Below are positions 24,474 through 32,735 of a stretch of DNA of 64,000 nt, one piece after another. The notes under the pieces are model-generated. The model had not been told where the DNA came from. It was given only the letters and a program-made list of their open reading frames with translations, and did not search any database. How positions within the stretch are numbered: the stretch's first letter is position 1; every line of letters starts with the position of its first letter. Both the position numbers and the translations under genes were made by a program. Source of the stretch: Bradyrhizobium sp. ISRA464 (GTDB lineage: Bacteria; Pseudomonadota; Alphaproteobacteria; Rhizobiales; Xanthobacteraceae); the NCBI RefSeq assembly GCF_029910095.1, contig NZ_CP094526.1, positions 868,001 through 932,000 of the forward strand. Reading direction: 5' to 3'.

Positions 24474-25685
24474 ATGAGGGGTTTGGGGGTTGGTCTGGCG
24501 CTGGCATTGGCCTGTGCCGCGGGCAGCGCACGCGCGGAGATTTCCGACAATGTGGTGCGCATCGGCGTGCTCAACGACATTTCCGGAATCTTCCAGGACA
24601 CCAACGGCATGGGCTCGGTCGAAGCCGCGCGCATGGCGGCGGAAGATTTCAACGGCGGCGGCAAGGGCATCAAGGTCGAGATCATCTACGCCGATCACCA
24701 GAACAAGGCCGATGTCGGCTCGGCGGTCGCGCGCAAATGGCTCGATGTCGAGGGTGTCGATGCCATCGTCGACGTGCCGAACTCGGCCGTCGGGCTCGCC
24801 GTCAACACCATCCTGCGCGATAGCAGGATGACGTTCCTGGCGTCCTCGACCGCAAGCTCCGATCTCACCGGCAAGGCTTGCTCGCCGAACACCATCCAAT
24901 GGGTCAACGATACTTGGGCGACCGGCAACACGACGGCCGCCGCGATGATGCAGCGCGGCGGCAAGGACTGGTATTTCGTCACGGTGGATTATGCGCTCGG
25001 CAAGGGCATCGAGGCCGAAGCGACCAACTACATCGAGAAGCACGGCGGCAAGGTGCTCGGCTCCAGCAAGCATCCGCTCGGCACCTCCGACTTCGCTTCC
25101 TTTCTGCTGCAGGCGCAGAATTCCAAGGCCAAGGTGATCGGCCTCGCCAATGCCGGCGGCGACACCATCAACGCCGTGAAGCAGGCGGCCGAATTCGGCA
25201 TCCAGCAGAGCGGCCAGACCATGGTCGCGTTCCTTTTGTTCGTGAACGACATCCATGGCATGGGGCTGAAGGTCGCGCAGGGCCTGCAGCTGCTCGAGGC
25301 CTTCTACTGGGACATGAACGACGACACCCGGGCCTTCGCCAAGCGGTTTGCCGCGCGTCCCGGCATGAACGGCAAGATGCCGAGCGGCAACCAGGCCGGC
25401 GTCTACGCCTCCACGCTCGCCTATCTCAACGCCATCGCCGCCACCGGCAGCGACGACGCCAAGGTGGTGGTGCCGCAGATGAAGACCTTCAAGGGCAAGG
25501 ACAGGCTGTTCGGCGACGTCACCATCCGCCAGGACGGCCGCGTCATCCACCCGATGTATCTGTTCGAGGTGAAGAAGCCGGAGGAGTCGAAGTACCCGTA
25601 CGACTATTACAAGCTGATCGCGACCATCCCGGCCGATCAGGCGTTCCGGCCACTGGCAGACGGCGGGTGTTCGTTGGTGAAGTGA
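24474..25685 (+). CDS. Branched-chain-type ABC binding protein, aromatic acid class
   Basis: A 403-residue periplasmic binding protein of the Leu/Ile/Val-binding (type I) family. A signal peptide covers residues 1-22 (ending GSARA). The mature start EISDNVVRIGVLNDISGIFQDTNG and the VNDTWATGNTTAAAMMQRGGKDWYFVTVDYALGKGIEAEA stretch resemble rhizobial proteins reported to bind p-coumarate or other aromatic acids. GGGAGGGGGAG precedes the ATG. It sits 60 bases after the ferredoxin, so aromatic-acid capture fits the context. The matching permeases and ATPases are not adjacent; the set at 35-38.4 kb could serve it. Confidence 0.88.
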   Translation: MRGLGVGLALALACAAGSARAEISDNVVRIGVLNDISGIFQDTNGMGSVEAARMAAEDFNGGGKGIKVEIIYADHQNKADVGSAVARKWLDVEGVDAIVDVPNSAVGLAVNTILRDSRMTFLASSTASSDLTGKACSPNTIQWVNDTWATGNTTAAAMMQRGGKDWYFVTVDYALGKGIEAEATNYIEKHGGKVLGSSKHPLGTSDFASFLLQAQNSKAKVIGLANAGGDTINAVKQAAEFGIQQSGQTMVAFLLFVNDIHGMGLKVAQGLQLLEAFYWDMNDDTRAFAKRFAARPGMNGKMPSGNQAGVYASTLAYLNAIAATGSDDAKVVVPQMKTFKGKDRLFGDVTIRQDGRVIHPMYLFEVKKPEESKYPYDYYKLIATIPADQAFRPLADGGCSLVK

Positions 25686-25710
25686 AGCTGCATCCACGCA
25701 CACAACTGCG

Positions 25711-25915
25711 CTCCCTCTCCCACGCAACTCGGGTTTACCCGAGTTGCGCCATTCTCAGCATGTCGAAGTCGGATAAATCCGACTTCGACTGGGAGAGGGC
25801 TGGGGTGAGGGGTATCTCTCCGCACGGCGCACTGCGAGGAGACACCGCAACCCCTCACCCGGATCGCATTCCGCTTCGCTTCATGCGTTCCGGCCTCTCC
25901 CATAAGGGGAGAGGC
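25711..25915. repeat. Composite REP-like element with two inner hairpins
   Basis: It fills the 308-base gap 25686-25993. Outer arms CTCCCTCTCCCA and TGGGAGAGGG enclose two perfect hairpins: GCAACTCGGGT/ACCCGAGTTGC (25724-25747) and GAAGTCGGAT/ATCCGACTTC. A further palindrome of the GGGGTGAGGGG/CCCCTCACCC type follows. It lies between convergent genes and probably terminates both. Confidence 0.7.
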
Positions 25916-25993
25916 GAACCGAGTTCGTTGCGCGAGCAATTAGCCTCATGGCAGTAAGGACGCACGCGGATCATCGCGTGCCGGCACGATCCC

Positions 25994-27268
25994 CTACTGC
26001 GCCACCTTGCTGCTGCCCTGGGTGATCAGCCGCGCCGCGCGCTGGTCGCGGGCGTGGATCCAGAGCCAGCTCAGCGCGACGCTGAGGCGGTTGCGCAGGC
26101 CGATCAGGAAGTAGATGTGGGCGATGCCCCAGATCCACCATGCGAGTGCGCCGCGCAGCTTGAGCCAGCCGAAATCGATCACCGCGAGCCGCTTGCCGAT
26201 CTGCGCGAGGCTGCCGGCGTGCTTGTAGCGGAACGGCGGCAGCGTCCTGCCCTTGAGTCGCGCCTTGATCAGGGCGGCGACGTAGCGGCCCTCCTGCTTG
26301 GCGGCCGGCGCGATGCCGGGCACCGGATTGCCGTCGGGATCCTTGACCGTGATGGTGTCGCCCACCGCGAAGATGTCGGGATGGCCGGGCACCGTCAGAT
26401 CGGGCTCGACCTGCAGGCGGTAGGCGCGATCGGCCGGCGCGTTCAGCCATTCGGCGGCGCGGGAGGCGCGCACCCCGGCGGCCCAGACGATGGTGCGCGC
26501 CGCCAGTTTCTTGCCGCCATAGACCACGCCGTCGGCCGAGCATTCGGTGACCGCTTCGCCCAGCATTACCTCGACCCCGAGGCTTTCCAGCGAACGCTGC
26601 GCATAGGCCGAGAGATCCTCGGGAAAGCCCGCCAGCACGCGCGGGCCGGCCTCGATCAGCACCACGCGCGCCTTGCGGGTGTCGATATGGCGGAAGTCGC
26701 GCGGCAGCGTGTCATTGGCGAGGTCGGCGATGGTGCCGGCCATCTCGACGCCGGTCGGGCCGGCGCCGATGATGACGAAGGTGAGCAGCGCCGCGCGTCT
26801 TTCCGGATCGGTCTCGCGTTCGGCGCGCTCGAAGGCGACCAGAATGCGCCGCCGCAGGGTGGTGGCGTCCTCCAGCGTCTTCAGCCCGGGCGCGAACGGC
26901 TCCCATTCGTCATGGCCGAAATAGGCATGCCGTGCGCCGGTGGCGAGGATCAGGGTGTCGTAGGGGACGCTGTCGCCGTCATCGAGCAGCACGCGCTTTC
27001 CCGCGGCATCGACGCCGTTGGCATTGGCGAACAGCGTCGTCACCTCGGGACGGTCGCGCAAGAGATAACGGATCGGCCAGGCGATCTCGCTGGTCGCAAG
27101 CGAAGCGGTTGCGACCTGGTACAATAGCGGCTGGAACAGATGGTGGTTGCGGCGGTCGATCAGCGTGATCTCGACCGGCGCGCCCGCCAGCCCGAAAGCG
27201 GCCTCGAGCCCTCCGAAACCGGCGCCGACGATCACCACGCGATGAGGTTTGGCCGGCGCGTCTGTCAT
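25994..27268 (-). CDS. ndh: Type II NADH dehydrogenase (NDH-2)
   Basis: A 424-residue FAD-dependent oxidoreductase that passes electrons from NADH to quinone without pumping protons. The FAD-binding motif is VVIVGAGFGGLEAA (about 11-24) and the NADH-binding motif FVIIGAGPTGVEMAG (about 166-180). HNHLFQPLLYQVA-like HHLFQPLLYQVATA and VWAAGVRAS are family landmarks, and DIFAVGDT closes the second dinucleotide domain. The C-terminal part (WIWGIAHIYFLIGLRNRLSVALSWLWIH) forms the membrane-attachment region. The Met at 27268 begins the conserved protein. It is a single gene. Confidence 0.9.
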   Translation of the reverse strand: MTDAPAKPHRVVIVGAGFGGLEAAFGLAGAPVEITLIDRRNHHLFQPLLYQVATASLATSEIAWPIRYLLRDRPEVTTLFANANGVDAAGKRVLLDDGDSVPYDTLILATGARHAYFGHDEWEPFAPGLKTLEDATTLRRRILVAFERAERETDPERRAALLTFVIIGAGPTGVEMAGTIADLANDTLPRDFRHIDTRKARVVLIEAGPRVLAGFPEDLSAYAQRSLESLGVEVMLGEAVTECSADGVVYGGKKLAARTIVWAAGVRASRAAEWLNAPADRAYRLQVEPDLTVPGHPDIFAVGDTITVKDPDGNPVPGIAPAAKQEGRYVAALIKARLKGRTLPPFRYKHAGSLAQIGKRLAVIDFGWLKLRGALAWWIWGIAHIYFLIGLRNRLSVALSWLWIHARDQRAARLITQGSSKVAQ

Positions 27269-27383
27269 GGGATCTTGCCCCCGGTTTCGAACGGCTGCGT
27301 CACCTCGATTATGCATTCATTCGTACCTCCATTCCAAGACGAATTGCCTGATCGACCGATAGCAAAACCCTATCGTCACAGCC

Positions 27384-28790
27384 TCACGCGTCCTGCGGCG
27401 CGGCCGCGCCCATCGCGCGTTGCCGCGCCGGGAGGATAAATCCCGCGGCCGCGCCGGCCAGCGACAGCGTCGCGGCCAGGCTCATCGCCGCGGCAAATCC
27501 GCTCTCGAAATGAACTGCTGAATCGGCGGCGCCATTGGCGGAGAACTCCGCCACCAGCGCGGCGATGCCGAACATCCCGCCGAGGAAGCGGCCCATGTTG
27601 AAGGCGCCGGAGGCCTTGCCGATCTCGGTCACCGACACCGAGCTCAGAACCGCGTTCTGCGCCGCCGGCATCGCCATCGACACCCCGACGCCGGCCAGCA
27701 CCAGCGGCGCGACCAGGTCGGCGTAGGGGATGGTGGGGCTCACGATCTCGCTGATCCAGCCGAGCCCGATCGCCTGCATCAGCAAGCCGGTCACTACCAG
27801 CGGCCGCTCGCCGAACCGGTTGACGACGGCGCCCGCGACCGGCGCCGTGACGAACAGCGTCGCGGTCCAGGGCAGCAGGCGAAGCCCGGCGCTGAAGGCG
27901 TCGAAGCTGAGCGTGGTCTGCAGGAACTGCGGCAGCAGGAACAGCACGCCATACATCGCGGCGTAGAACAGCACGCTCGCCGCCATGCCCGAGGCAAAGG
28001 CGCGGGACGCAAACAGCCGCATCGGCAGCATCGGGGTTGCCGTGCGCAATTCCCACAGCACGAAACCGGCCGCGAATACGGCGCCGGCGGCCAGCGTCCC
28101 CATCACCTCGGCGCTCGCCCAGCCGACGGCGTTGCCGCGCAACAGGCTCCAGACCAGCGCCAGCGCTGCCGCGGCAACGAGCGACAGCCCGGTGATGTCG
28201 AGCGGTGCGGCCGGCCCGAAGCTTTCGCGCAGGCGCGTCAGCACCAGCGCGATCACGATCAGGCCGATCGGCAGGTTGATCCAGAAAATCCAGCGCCAGC
28301 CGAGATGGGTGGTGATGAAGCCGCCGATGGCGGGGCCGACGATCAGCGCGCAGCCGGTGATGCTGCTGAAAATGCCGAGCGCGCGGGCACGCTCCTCCCG
28401 GCCGAACGCGCCGCTCAGGATCGCCATCGCCAACGGCATCACGAACGCAGCTCCGGCGCCCTGCAGTGCGCGGGCGGCGATCAGTGCTTGCGCGTTGCCG
28501 GCCAGTGCGCAAGCGGCCGATGCTACGATGAACAGGGCGATCCCGGCCGCAAACATCCGGCTCCGTCCGAAGCGGTCGCCGAGCGCGGCGCCGGTCAGGA
28601 GCAGCACCGCGAAGGTGAGGTTGAAGGCGCTGACGGTCCATTGCAGCGTCTCCACCGCGCTGCCGAAATCGGCGCGGATGGTTGCGAAGGCCGTCGTGAT
28701 GATCATGGCGTCCAGCGCCATCATGAAGGATGCCAGCGCGGTGACGCCGAGCACCCAGAGCTGCTCGGCGCGAGCGATCGGGGTCTGCAT
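27384..28790 (-). CDS. MFS drug/proton antiporter, DHA2 (EmrB-like)
   Basis: A 468-residue inner-membrane transporter with about 14 hydrophobic segments. Motif A-like sequence GAALGDRFGRSRMFAAGIALF (about 58-78), motif C-like GIFSSITGCALIVGPAIGGFITTHLGWRWIFWINLPIG (about 135-172) and the 14-TM layout mark the DHA2/QacA-EmrB family. The substrate is unknown. GAGAG upstream supports the ATG at 28790. It is divergent from a small ABM-like protein and an ECF sigma factor, so it may belong to that sigma factor's regulon. Confidence 0.9.
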   Translation of the reverse strand: MQTPIARAEQLWVLGVTALASFMMALDAMIITTAFATIRADFGSAVETLQWTVSAFNLTFAVLLLTGAALGDRFGRSRMFAAGIALFIVASAACALAGNAQALIAARALQGAGAAFVMPLAMAILSGAFGREERARALGIFSSITGCALIVGPAIGGFITTHLGWRWIFWINLPIGLIVIALVLTRLRESFGPAAPLDITGLSLVAAAALALVWSLLRGNAVGWASAEVMGTLAAGAVFAAGFVLWELRTATPMLPMRLFASRAFASGMAASVLFYAAMYGVLFLLPQFLQTTLSFDAFSAGLRLLPWTATLFVTAPVAGAVVNRFGERPLVVTGLLMQAIGLGWISEIVSPTIPYADLVAPLVLAGVGVSMAMPAAQNAVLSSVSVTEIGKASGAFNMGRFLGGMFGIAALVAEFSANGAADSAVHFESGFAAAMSLAATLSLAGAAAGFILPARQRAMGAAAPQDA

Positions 28791-28950
28791 TTTTGCTCTC
28801 CATGGCCGCGCCGCCCTGTTGCGGCGCGCTTCGTCGCCAAGACGAGACGGGAGAGGCAAAGGATGCGGCCCAAGATTATTTTTGCCGGACCGCATCCTTT
28901 GGTGGCCGGCAAACGTCCTCGGGGAACGATGACCCTCAAAGGAGCGACCC

Positions 28951-29259
28951 ATGAGACGGACCCTGATCAGGTATAAGGCGAAGCCGGAGATGGCGGACAG
29001 GAATGCCGAGCTGGTGAAGGCGGTATTTGCCGAGTTGAAGGCAGCGCAGCCGGACGGCGTGCGCTATCTAACGCTGCGTCTGGAAGACGACACCTTTGTG
29101 CATTTTGTCGAGGCCGCGGCCGAGGACGGCTCGAGCCCGATCCCGAAGCTTGCCGCGTTCCAGGCATTCCAGGATGGTATCCGCGACCGCTGTGCCGAAC
29201 CGCCATTGGTGCGCGGCGCCAGCATCGTCGGCAACTACCGTATGCTGGAGGAGTCCTGA
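28951..29259 (+). CDS. Small ABM-like (dimeric alpha/beta barrel) protein
   Basis: A 102-residue soluble protein. The pattern (strand RRTLIRYKAKP, helix NAELVKAVFAELKAA, strands RYLTLRLEDDTFVHFVEA, helix AAFQAFQDGIRDRC) fits a ferredoxin-like dimeric barrel such as antibiotic-biosynthesis-monooxygenase domains. AAAGGAG lies before the ATG. The ECF sigma gene follows 16 bases later, so the two are an operon. Its substrate is unknown; the pairing resembles ECF41-type sigma factors, which sit next to small oxidoreductase-like partners. Confidence 0.75.
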   Translation: MRRTLIRYKAKPEMADRNAELVKAVFAELKAAQPDGVRYLTLRLEDDTFVHFVEAAAEDGSSPIPKLAAFQAFQDGIRDRCAEPPLVRGASIVGNYRMLEES

Positions 29260-29275
29260 CCGGAGTCGGAGTGGA

Positions 29276-30163
29276 ATGATGTCAGCATCGCCTGTCGTCG
29301 ATCTCAGCCAGCATCTTTCGGCGTTGCGCCCGAAGCTGCATCGCTATTGCGCGCGCATGGTCGGTTCGGTGATCGACGGCGAGGATGTGTTGCAGGACAC
29401 ACTGATCAAGGCGGTGGAAGCCTTCACTTCCGCCGCCCCGATCCAGAACGCGGAAGCCTGGCTGTTTCGGATCGCGCACAACACCGCGCTCGATTTCCTC
29501 AGGCGGCGCAACCGCCAGGAAGCGCTCCGCTCGCCGGAGGAGGTGGACATGATGGCCGGAGAGCTCGATGACGTCGCCCGCCGCGAGATCGCAGCAAGCA
29601 GCCTGCGCACTTTCATGCGGCTGCCGGTGGCGCAGCGCGCCAGCGTGATCCTGATGGATGTGCTCGGCTGCTCGTTGGCCGAGGTCTGCGACATCATGGA
29701 TTTCAGCCTGCCCGCGGTGAAGGCGGCGCTGCATCGCGGCCGCACGCAGCTGCGCCAATTCGCCAGCGAACCGGACGATGCACCGCGGCCCGGCCTGTCG
29801 GAGACGGATCGCATCCGGCTGAACGCCTATGTCAATCGCTTCAACGCGCACGACTTCGATGCCATCCGCGCCATGATCGCCGACGACATCAGGCTCGAGC
29901 TCGTCAACCGCACCAGGCTGAACGGCAAGGCCGAGGTGTCGCGCTACTTCGGCAACTATTCCAAGGCCAGCGACTGGCACCTGGTGCCGGGGCAGGTCGA
30001 GGGACGTCCGGCCATCCTGGTGTTCGACCCGAACGAGGCGAACGCGCCGCCGAGATATTTCATGCTGCTCGACTGGTCGGCCGACAAGATCGCCGCCATC
30101 AGGGATTTCCGCCATGCGCCCTACGCCATCGACGGCGCGGAGTGGGCGGTGGATGCGGGTTGA
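29276..30163 (+). CDS. ECF sigma factor with SnoaL-like C-terminal domain
   Basis: A 295-residue RNA polymerase sigma factor. Region 2 (about 10-75: DGEDVLQDTLIKAVEAF, AEAWLFRIAHNTALDFLRRRNR) and region 4 (about 105-160: QRASVILMDVLGCSLAEVCDIMDFSLPAVKAALHRGRTQLR) are clear. A C-terminal SnoaL/NTF2-like domain (about 180-295: NAYVNRFNAHDFDAIRAMIADDIRLELVNRTRLNGKAEVSRYF) matches sigma factors of the ECF41/SigJ type, in which this domain replaces a separate anti-sigma factor. No anti-sigma gene is adjacent, which fits. Two ATG codons in a row allow a start at 29276 or 29279. Confidence 0.9.
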   Translation: MMSASPVVDLSQHLSALRPKLHRYCARMVGSVIDGEDVLQDTLIKAVEAFTSAAPIQNAEAWLFRIAHNTALDFLRRRNRQEALRSPEEVDMMAGELDDVARREIAASSLRTFMRLPVAQRASVILMDVLGCSLAEVCDIMDFSLPAVKAALHRGRTQLRQFASEPDDAPRPGLSETDRIRLNAYVNRFNAHDFDAIRAMIADDIRLELVNRTRLNGKAEVSRYFGNYSKASDWHLVPGQVEGRPAILVFDPNEANAPPRYFMLLDWSADKIAAIRDFRHAPYAIDGAEWAVDAG

Positions 30164-30174
30164 TCTGGGTGCGA

Positions 30175-30270
30175 CAAAACCGGCGTAGGGTGGGTAGTGA
30201 AGCGTAACCCACCACATCACTGCGGCTGGCGGACGATGATCGCATTTCGGTGGGTTACGCCTTCGGCTAA
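30175..30270. repeat. GTGGGTTACGC-type repeat, interrupted by the IS200-like element
   Basis: CGTAGGGTGGGT and GTAACCCACC occur on one side, then GGTGGGTTACGCCTTCGGCT at 30249-30268. The expected continuation (CACCCTACGG) reappears at 30915-30924, beyond the IS200-like element, which therefore seems to have inserted inside this repeat. Confidence 0.55.
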
Positions 30271-30272
30271 CC

Positions 30273-30914
30273 AAGCCTGCTAAGCCCCCGCCTATGGCGG
30301 GGCGAAAACCGGCAGTTCTACAGCTGCGGGAATGAAGTCATGGAGTCTCCTTGGGGAACCGCCAAGAACCCTCAAGGAGACCATGATGGAAGCAGAGTAC
30401 AATCATCTTAATCACGCGACTTGGGAGTGCAAGTACCACGTCGTGTTTACGCCGAAGTACCGCAAGAAGCTGCTGTTCGGGAAGATCAAGCGACATCTGG
30501 GCCAGGTATTTCACGATCTGGCACGACGGAAGGAGTGCCGGATCGAGGAAGGTCACCTGATGCCGGATCATGTCCACATGCTGATATCGATACCTCCGAA
30601 ATATTCGGTGGCGCAGATCATCGGGTATATGAAGGGGAAGAGTTCGATCTGGATCGCGCAGAACGTCGAACGGAAGATGCGAAATTTCCTGGGCCACAAA
30701 TTCTGGGCACGCGGATATTTTGTCACGACCGTCGGCCGCGATGAGGAAATGATCCGGGCCTACATCAAGAATCAGGAAATGGCCGACCAGCAACTGGATC
30801 AGTTTGAGCTAAAGATTTCAGCTGCCCCAAAATCCAAGCAATCGTCCTAACATCCCTTAAAACCGCCTTTGGCGGTTCCCAATCAAACCTCCAGCTTTGC
30901 TGGAGGTTATTGGC
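30273..30914 (+). mobile_element. IS200/IS605-family element
   Basis: One HUH transposase and no terminal inverted repeats. Instead there are subterminal hairpins, as is usual for the family: CCCCGCC/GGCGGGG at the left (about 30287-30302), and AACCGCC/GGCGGTT plus CCTCCAGC/GCTGGAGG at the right (about 30860-30907). Ends are approximate and inferred from the interrupted repeat on both sides. Confidence 0.75.
30383..30850 (+). CDS. tnpA: IS200/IS605-family transposase (TnpA, HUH)
   Basis: A 155-residue Y1 HUH single-strand transposase. The protein opens HATWECKYHVVFTPKYRKK, has the HUH motif in LMPDHVHMLISIPP (His-x-His near 64-66) and the catalytic Tyr in EMIRAYIKNQE (about 130). The length is normal for TnpA. 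ATG 30383 is preceded by AAGGAGA. No TnpB or other cargo is present, so this is an IS200-type rather than IS605-type element. The frame is intact. Confidence 0.92.
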   Translation: MMEAEYNHLNHATWECKYHVVFTPKYRKKLLFGKIKRHLGQVFHDLARRKECRIEEGHLMPDHVHMLISIPPKYSVAQIIGYMKGKSSIWIAQNVERKMRNFLGHKFWARGYFVTTVGRDEEMIRAYIKNQEMADQQLDQFELKISAAPKSKQSS

Positions 30915-31259
30915 TCACCCTACGGCTTCGGCGGACAAGTCGCTTCACTCGCGATGACGATGCGAGGAGACGAGGTGCGACAAAGTAACCCGACGGGCAA
31001 ATGAGCGCTTCCGTCGTCGGGCAAATCAATGATCCAATCCCGCCCGTCTCACCCGATTGAGGGGCGCTTCGCGATCGTCACAAGTGTTGGGTTGAGATGC
31101 GGTGGACGCCGATGTCACGGCTGACGAGCGTGGCAGATAGCGGACGGTGAAGTCGTGCAGGCCTGACGCCCTAGTGGCAGGTGTCTCATCAGTAAGAGCA
31201 AGCTCTCTCACTGATGACGGTGACAACAAGCCCAGTCTCGCCGGGGAGAGCACGTATAA
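30915..31259. other. Gene-free stretch between two insertion sequences
   Basis: No coding sequence I can support. It contains the tail of the interrupted GTGGGTTACGC repeat and sequence (GAGGGGCGCTTCGCGATCGTC and after) that looks like degraded mobile-element flank. Nothing else is seen up to the IS630 element. Confidence 0.4.
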
Positions 31260-31261
31260 TA

Positions 31262-32426
31262 CCAATGGCCCTAAGGATTGACTGTTGCCCAAGTGCGGCT
31301 TGTGATTGAGGCGATGCGATCTGGATCATTTGCGAAGAAGTTCCAGGCTTCGCAGGTCTTGGCGACGATATCGTCGTAGTCGTCGAAGACGGTGATGGCG
31401 AGCTTGTTGGCGCGCAGGTACTGCCAGACGTTTTCAATCGGATTGAGCTCGGGCGCATAAGGCGGCAGCTGTAACAGAGTGATATTTTCCGGAGCTCGGA
31501 CGGTGCCGGCACTGTGATAGCCGGCGCCGTCGAAGACGAGAACGGCATGTGCGTCGGGTGCAACTTTGCGGCTGATTGCCTCCAAATGCAGTGACATCGC
31601 CTCTGCATTTGCCGTCGGCATGACAAGACCCGCGGCGACGCCACGTTGAGGACAGGCGGCACCGAAGAGATAAGCCCAATCGTAACGTCGATCGCGCGGC
31701 GCGCGAGGCCGTGAGCCACGCTTGGCCCACACGCGTGTCAGCGTGCCCTGCTGGCCGATCCGCGCCTCGTCCTGGAACCAGATTTCGATCGGCTTGCCTT
31801 GGGCGTGAGCGGGGAGCGTTGTCGTGAGGGTCGTAGCAAAGTTTTTTTGAACGCTTCCTGAGCCGCTTCATCGGCTTGCGGATGGCGCGGCCGCACCGAG
31901 AGCCGGCGGTACCCGAGCTTGGCCAGAACCTTGCCGACCGAACGTTCGTGCAGTTTGACGCCAAACCGCCGCTCAAGCGCGTCGCGCAAATCCACCCGCC
32001 GCCAACGTACGACCCCATGCTGCTCAGGATCGGGACCGGCCTCGACCAACGCGGCCAATTCGGCCTGCTGCTCTGTCGTCAGCCGCGACCGCGGTCCCGT
32101 CGGTTTGCGCGACCGCAGTCCCGCCAAGCCTTCGGCGTTATAACGATGCACCCAGTCCCGCAGGGTCTGACGATCCATCCCGCAACTTTCGGCTGCCTTC
32201 TTGCGGTCCGCGCCCTCCAGCACAAGCGCAAGCGCCAATATCCGCCGCGCTACCGTACTATTCTTCTCTCTGCGCGCCGCCTTCCGAAGCTCGCCCGCGG
32301 TCAAATCAAGCCGCGTAATCGCTACCGCTGCCCCCATCGATATTGCTCCTGTCTACGCAGCAACATCGATTCAGAAACTCACTGATTTGGGAATCCCAAA
32401 TGTGAGTCAAATCCGGGGGCCGTTGG
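31262..32426 (-). mobile_element. IS630-family insertion sequence
   Basis: Imperfect terminal inverted repeats: left CCAATGGCCCTAAGGATTGACT (from 31262), right, read outward in, CCAACGGCCCCCGGATTTGACT (ending 32426). TA dinucleotides flank both ends (31260-31261 and 32427-32428), as expected for the TA target duplication of the family. Length about 1,165 bp with a frameshifted transposase. Confidence 0.87.
31271..32337 (-). CDS. IS630-family transposase, two frames joined at an A7 slip
   Basis: The first frame (32337 to about 31842) has the HTH: RRILALALVLEGADRKKAAESCGMDRQTLRDWVHRY. It then meets seven adenines on the coding strand (31842-31848). Stepping back one base there continues in the second frame as NFATTL...GKPIEIWFQDEARIGQQG (first Asp) and on to VLVFDGAGYH (second Asp) and LNPIENVW (Glu), completing the DDE triad. 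Frameshifting or polymerase slippage on A runs is known for this family, so this is probably a functional two-frame gene rather than a pseudogene. The stop lies in the left terminal repeat. Confidence 0.85.
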
Positions 32427-32444
32427 TATAAGCCGTAACCCATC

Positions 32445-32551
32445 GCGCAGGGAAAGCCGGGATCGTTCCGGTTTCACCTGTGGTCCTACCTCCCGAGCTT
32501 TCCATTTGCTCGGGACCCATGGGTGCGATCGGCACCCGGCTTTCCCTGCGC
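32445..32551. repeat. Structured element: 17-bp inverted repeat with inner hairpins
   Basis: GCGCAGGGAAAGCCGGG (32445-32461) is exactly complementary to CCCGGCTTTCCCTGCGC (32535-32551). Inside are CCCGAGC/GCTCGGG (32492-32514) and GGGTGC/GCACCC (32521-32537, overlapping the right arm). It lies in the 398-base gene-free gap 32338-32735 next to the IS630 end. It could be a MITE-like repeat or a structured RNA. Confidence 0.6.
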
Positions 32552-32648
32552 CCTCTGCTCGAGATGAGGGCGGAACGAGATGCAAAGCTCGGACGATTCC
32601 CGTCGCGAGAATGCGGATGCGTGAGCTACAAAATGCGCAACACGCTCG

Positions 32649-32685
32649 GTGTCGTCCCGGCTTTCGCCGGGACGACACCGAGTGT
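32649..32685. repeat. REP-like palindrome (GTCGTCCCGGCTTTCGCCGGG)
   Basis: TGTCGTCCCGGC TTTC GCCGGGACGACA: a near-perfect palindrome downstream of the convergent DUF805-like gene. Confidence 0.6.
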
Positions 32686-32735
32686 GGGACGCGACCTTGG
32701 CTTCTGCTGATGCGGGGACGACAGTAGAGATGCGC

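Noticed and set aside
31271..32337. Calling the IS630 transposase a pseudogene
   Set aside because: The only defect is at a seven-adenine run and the product is otherwise complete, which fits programmed frameshifting.
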